This document shows, piece after piece, positions 36,810-43,680 of a stretch of DNA of 44,850 nucleotides. Each line of letters opens with the position of its first letter. Within the stretch, counting starts at the first letter, position 1. The position numbers and the translations under genes were made by a program. This DNA comes from Elusimicrobiota bacterium (GTDB lineage: Bacteria > CAYTYR01 > UBA6262), in contig PMCA01000036.1 in the NCBI GenBank assembly GCA_003153935.1, positions 1 to 44,850 of the forward strand. Direction: 5' to 3'. Below the pieces are notes generated by a model that saw nothing but the letters and a program-made list of their open reading frames with translations, searched no databases and had not been told where the DNA came from.

Positions 36810-36817
36810 GGGATGCC

Positions 36818-37426
36818 ATGGCTGATATTTACATTCTGCTTAAACCGTATATTTTAAGTTTCATTCCCATATTCGTCGCTATAGATGTTTTCGGGATCCT
36901 GCCTATATTCATCGGCTTGACCGGCGACATGAGCAGGGAGCACAGGAACGCCAATATTATTCAATCCGTGCTCACCGCGACGACCATCGCCATCATATTC
37001 ATGCTGGTGGGAAAGCTGATCTTCCTGATCATGGGTATCACCGTGCCTGATTTTAAGATCGCCGGCGGCATCCTGCTGCTAATCCTGTCAGTAAACTTGC
37101 TCCTGCCCGGGGACCAGTCCCGGAAACATCATTATACCGACGCGGGTATCTTCCCGATCGGCACGCCATTGATCACCGGTCCGGCCGTATTGACCACCAC
37201 TCTGGTCCTGACCGACACTCTCGGTTGGTTCCCAACCTTCATCTCCCTGATCATTAATATGCTGATCACCTGGGCGGTTTTGCGTAAGAGCGAGGTCCTG
37301 ACCAAGATCATCGGAATTAACGGTATGAGAGCCTTCTCCAAAGTGGCAGATATCCTGCTGACCGCCATCGCGGTCATGATGATACGTAACGGCGTCATTG
37401 AGATCTACCGCGTGTATTTTCGCTAA
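36818..37426 (+). CDS. MarC-family (UPF0056) integral membrane protein
   Basis: The protein has 202 residues from the ATG at 36818, with about six membrane segments. FIPIFVAIDVFGILPIF and IFPIGTPLITGPAVLTT are the two conserved MarC half-motifs. The frame is open upstream into galT (to 36734), but AGGGG just before ATG 36818 and the normal MADIYILL-type start favour the short form. Function of the family is unknown; the name MarC does not imply drug resistance. Confidence 0.88.
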   Translation: MADIYILLKPYILSFIPIFVAIDVFGILPIFIGLTGDMSREHRNANIIQSVLTATTIAIIFMLVGKLIFLIMGITVPDFKIAGGILLLILSVNLLLPGDQSRKHHYTDAGIFPIGTPLITGPAVLTTTLVLTDTLGWFPTFISLIINMLITWAVLRKSEVLTKIIGINGMRAFSKVADILLTAIAVMMIRNGVIEIYRVYFR

Positions 37427-37443
37427 AAATAGTAAATTTATTA

Positions 37444-37472
37444 TTGACAGCAGGAACGATAATGGTGTAAAT
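37444..37472 (+). promoter_or_regulatory. Candidate promoter for the GAD-domain/lysine-tail gene
   Basis: Perfect -35 TTGACA (37444-37449). The -10 is weaker: TGTAAA (37466-37471) at 16 bases or GTAAAT (37467-37472) at 17 bases. It is followed by a short leader and AAGGAGGA before the ATG at 37502. Confidence 0.5.
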
Positions 37473-37501
37473 ATTTTTAGCACTGAAAAAGGAGGAACAA
37501 C

Positions 37502-38011
37502 ATGATAAAGGACATCTCTTCTCTTTTCAAGAAAACCAGTTCGCACATCATCGCGGAAACGATCAAAGCGGGCGGAGCGGTATTAGGACTGGAAGTTGAT
37601 AAATTTAACGGCATCCTGGTAAAAAACGATAAATTGAGCAACTTACTGCAGGATGAGATCGTCGCTAAGGCCGGAGTCCACGGGTTTATTTCCACTGATG
37701 AGCTGCCGCAATACGGAATTAACCTGGATGATAAAAAGAAGATATTGAAAGCTTTCAGTTGCGGTAAAGATGACGTGGTCGTGATCGTGGCCGACATAAG
37801 AGCCAAAGCTGAAGCAGCCCTGAAAATAATTGAGCAAAAGATCTCCGAGCGCCAGGCCAAAACAAAAGGCAAACCCAAGAAAACCGTCAAGCCCGCCAAA
37901 AAGGTCAAGAAGACCAATCCCAAAAAGGCCGCCAAAGCCAAGAAAGCCAAGAAGACAAAACCAAATAAAGCTAAAAAAACGGCGCAGAAAAAGAAAGCCA
38001 AAAAGAGATAA
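37502..38011 (+). CDS. Stand-alone GAD-like domain protein with histone-H1-like lysine tail
   Basis: The protein has 169 residues. Residues 1 to about 115 form a compact domain with GGAVLGLEVDKFNG, GVHGFISTDELPQYGI and DDVVVIVADIRAKAEAAL. This resembles the GAD domain of archaeal GatE, and more distantly the GAD insertion of bacterial AspRS, by my recollection of (F/I)HTDELPxYGI and the VVxVADxxxxAExAL ending. Residues about 116-169 are nearly all Lys, Ala, Pro, Thr (KGKPKKTVKPAKKVKKT onwards), like H1-type basic tails. AAGGAGG lies 8 bases before the ATG, behind its own promoter. A nucleic-acid-binding role is inferred from the tail; nothing else is known. Confidence 0.7.
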   Translation: MIKDISSLFKKTSSHIIAETIKAGGAVLGLEVDKFNGILVKNDKLSNLLQDEIVAKAGVHGFISTDELPQYGINLDDKKKILKAFSCGKDDVVVIVADIRAKAEAALKIIEQKISERQAKTKGKPKKTVKPAKKVKKTNPKKAAKAKKAKKTKPNKAKKTAQKKKAKKR

Positions 38012-38040
38012 GTTACCCGTCGGCAACCCATAAATTGAAC

Positions 38041-38160
38041 TTGACAAAATCCCCGCCTGTGCTATTTCTATATTACTCAAAATTAATCTCCTAAATAAAT
38101 TAAAAAACCGCTTAATTTGTGAACCGGTTTTTTCATTTAAGAAAAATCAGCGTTTAGGAG
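38041..38160 (+). promoter_or_regulatory. Promoter and structured leader of the large secreted protein gene
   Basis: TTGACA (38041-38046) is followed by the AT-rich TATTTCTATATT (38063-38074), where the -10 must lie; the exact hexamer is unclear. CTCCTAAA (38088-38095) is exactly complementary to TTTAGGAG (38153-38160), which contains the Shine-Dalgarno of the gene starting at 38168. Between them lies a terminator-like hairpin. The leader could therefore hide the ribosome-binding site. Confidence 0.5.
38102..38133 (+). terminator. Intrinsic terminator-like hairpin in the leader
   Basis: AAAAAACCG (38102-38110) pairs exactly with CGGTTTTTT (38125-38133) around a 14-base loop. With the A-run on one side and T-run on the other it could terminate both strands. 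It lies 35 bases upstream of the ATG at 38168 and downstream of TTGACA, so it is either the terminator of the previous gene or an attenuator. Confidence 0.65.
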
Positions 38161-38167
38161 AAAAGCC

Positions 38168-41100
38168 ATGGAGAGAAAACTAGTAACTTTATTACTGGGA
38201 ATGTTTCTATTATTTCCCGGTAATGTTCTTTTTGCCGCTACCGCGCATGATTGGTTAGCTGCGCAGCAGTATCCCACCGGATTGGTTGACAGCTTTGAAG
38301 GGGACGGTTCCACCGTCGCCTATACTTACGACCAAGCCTGCGCCGTCATAGCTTTCACCTGCGAGAACGACCTCACCCGCGCCAAAAAAATACTCGATAA
38401 ATACGCTGCCATGCAGAACGCCGAAGGCAGCTGGGATAATGGCTATTTTGCCGACACTGGATTGGCTACGTCCACCTGGCGCCGCAGCGGCGAAACCTTG
38501 TGGATGATCCTGGCCATGAACTACTATACCAGGAAAACCGGAGACACCACCTACAAAGCCAGCGCCAAGAAAGCCATGGACTGGATAATTACCCTGCAGG
38601 AGACCAACACTGCCGATCCCCGCTATGGTTCGATCTATGGCGGTTTGACCGATACCGGAGCCCGCGAGACCTGGACCAGCACCGAACACAATTTAGACGC
38701 CTATTCCGCCCTCTATTACACCGGAGAGATCCAAAATAACCAATACTACAAAGATAAAGCCCAGCTGGTTTACAATTACCTGGTAAACAAGATGTGGGAT
38801 AACAATGCCGGTCGGTTCTATACCGGTTATAATGATTACAGCACTTACCTTGATCCCCAGAGTTGGTCGGTAGTGGCTATCGGCAAGACCGGTCCCGCCG
38901 GCCAGGATTTTACGCGGGCGATCACTTTTGCCTATAACAATATGCATATAACCCGCAGCCTTAGCGGCGTGACCTACGACGGTTATGACTATGACGGCAC
39001 TATAACCGCGCCGGGTGGCGGGGTCTGGTTCGAGGGCACCGAGCAAATGGCCGTTACCTATGAGTTCCTCGGCAATACTACCCAGGCCAATTATTACCAT
39101 GCGCAGGTCGCTAAAGCCCAACAGGCCAATGGCGGCGTGTGGTGCGCGGTCGGCGATGGAGCGGACTACTCCTGGCCGACCAACTTTCAGCATAGCGCCG
39201 TAGCTACGACCAGCTGGTTTGTTTTCAGTTCCCAAACCCCCAGGGTCAATCCCTTCATGCCGCCGGTCCCGTCGGCCGATACGACACCGCCGGTGATATC
39301 CGGAGTGGTAGCCGGCAGTATAACTGCCAATTCGGCCTCCATAACCTGGACCACTAATGAATCCAGCGATTCACAGGTTGAATACGGCTTAACCGCTTCC
39401 TACGGGAACAGCACTACTCTTAACACCAACCTGGTCCTGAGTCACAGCGTTAATCTTACCGGTCTTACCTCCAACACGCTTTACCATTATCGCGTAAAAT
39501 CCAAAGATTCTGCCGGCAATTTAGCGACTGGCGTGGACAATAATTTTACAACTTCAAACACAACTCCACCGCCGAGCGGCTCCAAGAATTACGCCCCGAC
39601 CACATTGGTAACGACCCAGGGTAACGGCACCGGGAATTATGCGAACTTGTCTGCTGACGATAACGTGTTCTACTCCAACAATGCCCAGCAAACCGGATCG
39701 ACTTTTTACACTGACTGGTACGCCGGTACGACTATCGCTGAAGCCAAGGCCAATGTAACCAAGTTGACGCTGACCTGGAACGGCCATTACACGACCAGCC
39801 AATATCAGGGATTGTTCCTCTACAATTTTGTCTCGGCAACTTGGGCCAGGCTGGATTACCAGCTCGTAGGCACCGCAGAACAAACTATCGTCTTTTCTAC
39901 TACCGACATCGCCAGTTACATTTCCGCTACCGGTGAGATCAGGTTAAGAACCTATACGGAAAGTGCCAGCAATGTCGCCTGCTACGCGGATTATGTCAAT
40001 TTCGCCGTGGATACCAACGGGACGGCCGATACCACACCGCCCGTTATTTCCGCGGTATTATCTTCGGCCATTACTACCACTGGTGCGACCATTACCTGGG
40101 CCACTGATGAGAATAGCGACACCCAGGTGGAGTATGGCGCGACCACGTCTTACGGCAGCAGCTCTGCTCTTAATACTTCAATGGTCACAAGCCACAACGT
40201 AACTCTAACCGGATTAACCAGCAGTACCTTATACCACTTCAGAGTCAAGTCCAAGGACGCGTCCGGGAACTTAGCTACCAGCGGCGATTATACTTTTACC
40301 ACCTTGGGCAGTGGGAGTATGTCCAGAAATTATCAACCCAGTGGTATAACCGTCACTCAGGGAACAGGGCAGGGGAGCTATGCTAACCTGGCCGCTGACG
40401 ATAATAGTTTCTACTCGGTAAACGCCATGCAGAACGGAACCTCTTTCTATACCGATTGGTACGCTAACGCTACTATTGTTGAAGCGCCAACTTCCATTAC
40501 TAAACTGACCGTGACCTTTAACGGTCACTATACCTCTAACCAAGCGCAAACCTTATATCTGTATAACTTCGTAACCAGCGCCTGGGACAGCATTGACTCG
40601 TCAACAGTAGGTACGACCGAGATGACCCTGACGATCATTAAGACCACCAACATCACCAACTACATCTCGGGCACCGGCGAAATAAGACTGCGCGACTACA
40701 CGCAAAGAGCCGATAATGTGTGCCTCTATGCTGACTATATCAATTTCGCCGTCGAATATAATAACGTCGCTGACACTACGCCGCCAACCATCAGCGCGGT
40801 CACCAGCGGCAGCATTACCAATACCACCGCGGTTATTACCTGGACCACCAACGAGAACAGCGACACCCAGGTAGAATACGGAACGACCGCTTCTTATGGC
40901 AGTAGCACGGCTTTAAATTCGACAATGACGCTGAGCCATACGGCCAACCTGGCCGGATTAGCCAGCGGCACAGCCTATCACTACCGCGTTAAATCCAAGG
41001 ACTCAGCCGGTAACCTGGCCACCAGCGGCGATTATACTTTCACGACTACGGGCACGCAAACTAAGGATTACCTGGCAACTTCCATCATTATGACCAGGGG

Positions 41101-41836
41101 GACCTTTAGCGGTAACGTCGGCAGTTTGGCTGCTAACGACAGCAGTTATATGGCGGTAACATCAGCCAGACAGGGCAATACGTATTATATTGACTGGTAC
41201 GCGAAAACCGTCATTACCGAGACGCCTGCCAAAGTAGCTAAACTTACCGTAACCTACGATGGGAAATATTCTTCCAGCCAATCACAGGGTATTTTCCTTT
41301 ACAACTTTGTTTCCGGCGTGTGGGCGCGGCTCGATTACCGGTCGGTCGGCACTGTAGATACGACCATTGTCATTCCGACCACGGCGATATCCAGCTATAT
41401 TTCCGCCACCGGCGAGATACGGGCGCGCCTCTATACGCAAAGCTCCTACAACCACATCTGTTATGCCGATTATATAAAGTTCAATATTGAGATGAAAGCA
41501 GGGGGCAGCCAGGCCATTCAAAGCATAACTACTACAGCCGCCGCTTTGAACGGCGGGGAAACCAAACTGTATGATAACCTGTTCAACCCGGCCAGGGGTG
41601 AACGCGCCCGCCTCGATTACACGATAGACGATGAGGGTCAGGTAACCGTCAAAATATACAATATAGTGGGTGAACTGGTTCGCACCCTGGTTGATGATAA
41701 TAAATCCGCCGGCAGCTATACCGAATACTGGAACGGCAAGAATGACAGCAGCGAAACCGTAGCCAGCGGTGTTTACCTGTTCTTTATCGAAGCGCCCGGC
41801 ATTAAGACCATTAAAAAAGCCGCAGTTATAAAATAA
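38168..41836 (+). CDS. Large modular secreted protein with alpha-barrel, three Fn3/beta-sandwich pairs and FlgD-like C-terminus
   Basis: The protein has 1222 residues. A signal peptide is about 1-24. Residues about 25-365 form a helical, six-hairpin-glycosidase-like region (SAKKAMDWIITLQE, YSALYYTGE, GGGVWFEGTEQMAVTYEFLG). Then three units of about 250 residues follow, beginning at 371, 621 and 869. Each has a fibronectin-III-like domain (DTTPPxIS to HYRVKSKDSAGNLAT) and a beta-sandwich of unknown type (FYTDWYAxTTI to YADYVNFAV). The last about 90 residues are FlgD-Ig/type-IX-sorting-like, ending SGVYLFFIEAPG then a Lys-rich KKAAVIK. The substrate is unknown; surface polysaccharide is a guess. 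TAGGAG precedes the ATG. Confidence 0.75.
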   Translation: MERKLVTLLLGMFLLFPGNVLFAATAHDWLAAQQYPTGLVDSFEGDGSTVAYTYDQACAVIAFTCENDLTRAKKILDKYAAMQNAEGSWDNGYFADTGLATSTWRRSGETLWMILAMNYYTRKTGDTTYKASAKKAMDWIITLQETNTADPRYGSIYGGLTDTGARETWTSTEHNLDAYSALYYTGEIQNNQYYKDKAQLVYNYLVNKMWDNNAGRFYTGYNDYSTYLDPQSWSVVAIGKTGPAGQDFTRAITFAYNNMHITRSLSGVTYDGYDYDGTITAPGGGVWFEGTEQMAVTYEFLGNTTQANYYHAQVAKAQQANGGVWCAVGDGADYSWPTNFQHSAVATTSWFVFSSQTPRVNPFMPPVPSADTTPPVISGVVAGSITANSASITWTTNESSDSQVEYGLTASYGNSTTLNTNLVLSHSVNLTGLTSNTLYHYRVKSKDSAGNLATGVDNNFTTSNTTPPPSGSKNYAPTTLVTTQGNGTGNYANLSADDNVFYSNNAQQTGSTFYTDWYAGTTIAEAKANVTKLTLTWNGHYTTSQYQGLFLYNFVSATWARLDYQLVGTAEQTIVFSTTDIASYISATGEIRLRTYTESASNVACYADYVNFAVDTNGTADTTPPVISAVLSSAITTTGATITWATDENSDTQVEYGATTSYGSSSALNTSMVTSHNVTLTGLTSSTLYHFRVKSKDASGNLATSGDYTFTTLGSGSMSRNYQPSGITVTQGTGQGSYANLAADDNSFYSVNAMQNGTSFYTDWYANATIVEAPTSITKLTVTFNGHYTSNQAQTLYLYNFVTSAWDSIDSSTVGTTEMTLTIIKTTNITNYISGTGEIRLRDYTQRADNVCLYADYINFAVEYNNVADTTPPTISAVTSGSITNTTAVITWTTNENSDTQVEYGTTASYGSSTALNSTMTLSHTANLAGLASGTAYHYRVKSKDSAGNLATSGDYTFTTTGTQTKDYLATSIIMTRGTFSGNVGSLAANDSSYMAVTSARQGNTYYIDWYAKTVITETPAKVAKLTVTYDGKYSSSQSQGIFLYNFVSGVWARLDYRSVGTVDTTIVIPTTAISSYISATGEIRARLYTQSSYNHICYADYIKFNIEMKAGGSQAIQSITTTAAALNGGETKLYDNLFNPARGERARLDYTIDDEGQVTVKIYNIVGELVRTLVDDNKSAGSYTEYWNGKNDSSETVASGVYLFFIEAPGIKTIKKAAVIK
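39278..41495 (+). repeat. Three tandem 744-750 bp coding repeats
   Basis: The codons for Asp of DTTPP fall at 39278, 40028 and 40772, giving periods of 750 and 744 bases (250 and 248 residues). Copies two and three share stretches such as the codons for TSGDYTFTT (near 40277 and 41021), suggesting they are the most recent duplication. Each unit is one Fn3-like plus one beta-sandwich module. Confidence 0.85.
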
Positions 41837-41854
41837 ATGACCATGGAGAACAAA

Positions 41855-42760
41855 ATGAGACATCTAAAATTTCTGGGGATTTTGCTGACGGGACTGCTGA
41901 CCGCGCAACTGCTTTATGCCGGCGCCGGGACCACCGGTGCGGTGGTACTGAAGGAATCTATCGGCGCGCGGGCGACAGCCATGGGTGACGCGTATGTTGG
42001 CATAGCCAGCGGAGCTGACGCCATATTCTGGAATCCTGCCGGTTTAGCGGAAATGAAAACCCGGGAGATCGGCGCTATGTACCTGAAAGACGTAGCTGAT
42101 ATTGACTTTGAGACTATTAATTATGTCCAACCCCTGCCGCACGGCCAGGCAGTTGCTATAGCGATTGAGAGATTGTCCGCCGGGAACCTGGAGATCAATT
42201 ACCTGGATGGGACGTCCCGTACCGTCAACGCTCAAAGTGATTTCGTGTATAATGCCGCATACGCGAAACAAATATTAGACAATTTGAGCGCCGGTGCAAA
42301 CTTTAAGTTACTCAGCAGCAACCTGGCGGAAACCGAGACGGCGTCCGCCTACGCCGTCGACCTGGCCGTGCTCTACAAACTGGCAACAGTTAAGGGTTTA
42401 TCAATGGGAGCGAACATCCAGAATATAGGCAGTGGTATCAAGTACATCAGTGAAACAGATCCTTTACCCTTGAATGTGAAAGTAGGAGCCGCCTATAGAA
42501 CGGAAGTGAAAAACGATGTTTTAACCGTAGCGGCTGACTTCAACAAGCCGAAAGAGCTTTCCAGCCGGGTTAACCTGGGCTTTGAATACCTTTATAACAA
42601 AATAATGGCCTTTAGGGCCGGTTATAAGATCGGATATGACCTTGACACCTTCACCGCTGGGTTCGGCTTTAAAATCGGCAATTACGGGCTTGATTACGCG
42701 TTTGCGCCCAAGGGTGATTTAGGCAACAACCACCGGCTGTCATTTAGTCTTAATTTTTAA
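41855..42760 (+). CDS. PorV/PorQ-like outer-membrane beta-barrel protein
   Basis: The protein has 301 residues from the ATG at 41855. I chose that start because GGAG (41845-41848) lies 6 bases upstream; ATGs at 41837 and 41843 lack a site. A signal peptide ends about residue 23 (LLYAGA). The hallmark SIGARATAMGDAYVGIASGADAIFWNPAGLA identifies the PorV/UPF0164 FadL-like family. Repeated amphipathic strands end in a terminal Phe (FSLNF), typical of barrels. It follows the large secreted protein after 18 bases, a pairing that fits PorV carrying type-IX-like cargo. Confidence 0.85.
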   Translation: MRHLKFLGILLTGLLTAQLLYAGAGTTGAVVLKESIGARATAMGDAYVGIASGADAIFWNPAGLAEMKTREIGAMYLKDVADIDFETINYVQPLPHGQAVAIAIERLSAGNLEINYLDGTSRTVNAQSDFVYNAAYAKQILDNLSAGANFKLLSSNLAETETASAYAVDLAVLYKLATVKGLSMGANIQNIGSGIKYISETDPLPLNVKVGAAYRTEVKNDVLTVAADFNKPKELSSRVNLGFEYLYNKIMAFRAGYKIGYDLDTFTAGFGFKIGNYGLDYAFAPKGDLGNNHRLSFSLNF

Positions 42761-42772
42761 TACTTTTGCCGC

Positions 42773-42800
42773 TTGACAAACGTTGATTTTCTGGTATATT
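42773..42800 (+). promoter_or_regulatory. Promoter of the TPR protein unit
   Basis: TTGACA (42773-42778), a 16-base spacer and TATATT (42795-42800) preceded by TGG, an extended -10. This is the best promoter match in the window. Transcription would start near 42807, leaving a leader of about 124 bases. Confidence 0.75.
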
Positions 42801-42930
42801 CATAATAACAATTATATATCAGCCACGTAGTTACTTGCTGTGTGCACTTGGAGAGAGCGCATAGAGCCAGTCATTAAGTTGCCAATCGAAAGTAGATTCG
42901 GCAGCTTTTTTATTTGTAAAAGGAGCAAAA
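42801..42930 (+). promoter_or_regulatory. Leader with intrinsic terminator ahead of the TPR gene
   Basis: Between the promoter and the ATG at 42931 lies about 70 bases with no recognised motif, followed by the terminator at 42876-42911. AAAGGAG (near 42919-42925) is the ribosome-binding site. I searched by eye for known riboswitch cores (c-di-GMP, TPP, SAM, glycine, THF) and found none. Confidence 0.5.
42876..42911 (+). terminator. Intrinsic terminator/attenuator hairpin
   Basis: AAGTTGCCAATC (42876-42887), loop GAAAGTA, then GATT, one bulged C and GGCAGCTT (42895-42907). This gives a 12-bp stem with one G-U pair, followed by six T. It lies between a strong promoter and the gene start, so it would stop most transcripts unless overridden. 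Confidence 0.75.
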
Positions 42931-43680
42931 ATGAGATCAAAAACACTAATATTGGCACTAACCGCATTCATAATAGCTGTTTCAGCAATGGTAGCCCATG
43001 CCGAAACAGCTTCCGATTTAATGCAGAAGGAACAAGCCGCCAGCAAGCTTTTCGATGACGCGGATGCGTTATTAATACAAAAGAACGATGATGCCGCCTT
43101 AGTCAAATACAACGAAATCCTGAATACCTACCCGGATTCTTTGGCAGCTCCGGTCGCTATGATAAGAATCGCCAATATCCAGCGTTCCAATAAACAATTT
43201 GCCGAGTCTATAGCTACATTTAACAAGATAGTAGCTAAATATCCGGATACCTCTTTTGCCGCGCAAGCTATGTTCAACATTGCCAACATCTACGAAGAAA
43301 CCACCGACATGCAACAAGCCATCGATAAATACCAGGAAATATCCGATAAATACCCAAATAGTGAAAATCAAAACATAACCAACGTAGTCTCTCAAGCCAA
43401 AACCCATCACGACAATCTGCAAAATAGCGTAACCCTGATAAAAGAGAAAATCAAACAACGTGAAGAAAGAATAGTGAAGCTTAAAACCTATAAAATGCCA
43501 CCCGACCAGCTTGAAAAAATGATGGTGGATAATTATATAAATCTTGTAGATTTATACTCTATGGTTAATAAGAAAAACGAAGCTATTAAATGCCTAGAAA
43601 AAGCATTAGAAGAATATCCAAATAATGATAATAAGATACTTATTATCAATAAATTAAAAGGATTACACAATAATGAATAA
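42931..43680 (+). CDS. Secreted tetratricopeptide-repeat protein
   Basis: The protein has 249 residues. A signal peptide is about 1-24 (AMVAHA before ETAS). TPR-like helical pairs occupy about 35-150 (NDDAALVKYNEILNTYPDS, KQFAESIATFNKIVAKYPDT, TDMQQAIDKYQEISDKYPN), then a charged helix, and a last TPR near 205-245 (NKKNEAIKCLEKALEEYPNND). The pattern is like BamD/CpoB periplasmic scaffolds, but I would not name it. Its stop overlaps the next ATG by 8 bases. The coding bias becomes AT-rich in its last third. Confidence 0.8.
   Translation: MRSKTLILALTAFIIAVSAMVAHAETASDLMQKEQAASKLFDDADALLIQKNDDAALVKYNEILNTYPDSLAAPVAMIRIANIQRSNKQFAESIATFNKIVAKYPDTSFAAQAMFNIANIYEETTDMQQAIDKYQEISDKYPNSENQNITNVVSQAKTHHDNLQNSVTLIKEKIKQREERIVKLKTYKMPPDQLEKMMVDNYINLVDLYSMVNKKNEAIKCLEKALEEYPNNDNKILIINKLKGLHNNE

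Noticed and set aside
36734-36817. A 28-residue extension of the MarC-family protein
   Set aside because: It lies inside galT without a ribosome-binding site; ATG 36818 follows AGGGG and gives the normal start.
42801-42876. c-di-GMP, TPP, glycine or THF riboswitch in the TPR gene leader
   Set aside because: None of the conserved core strings I know for these classes can be placed in the segment; left as an unknown leader.
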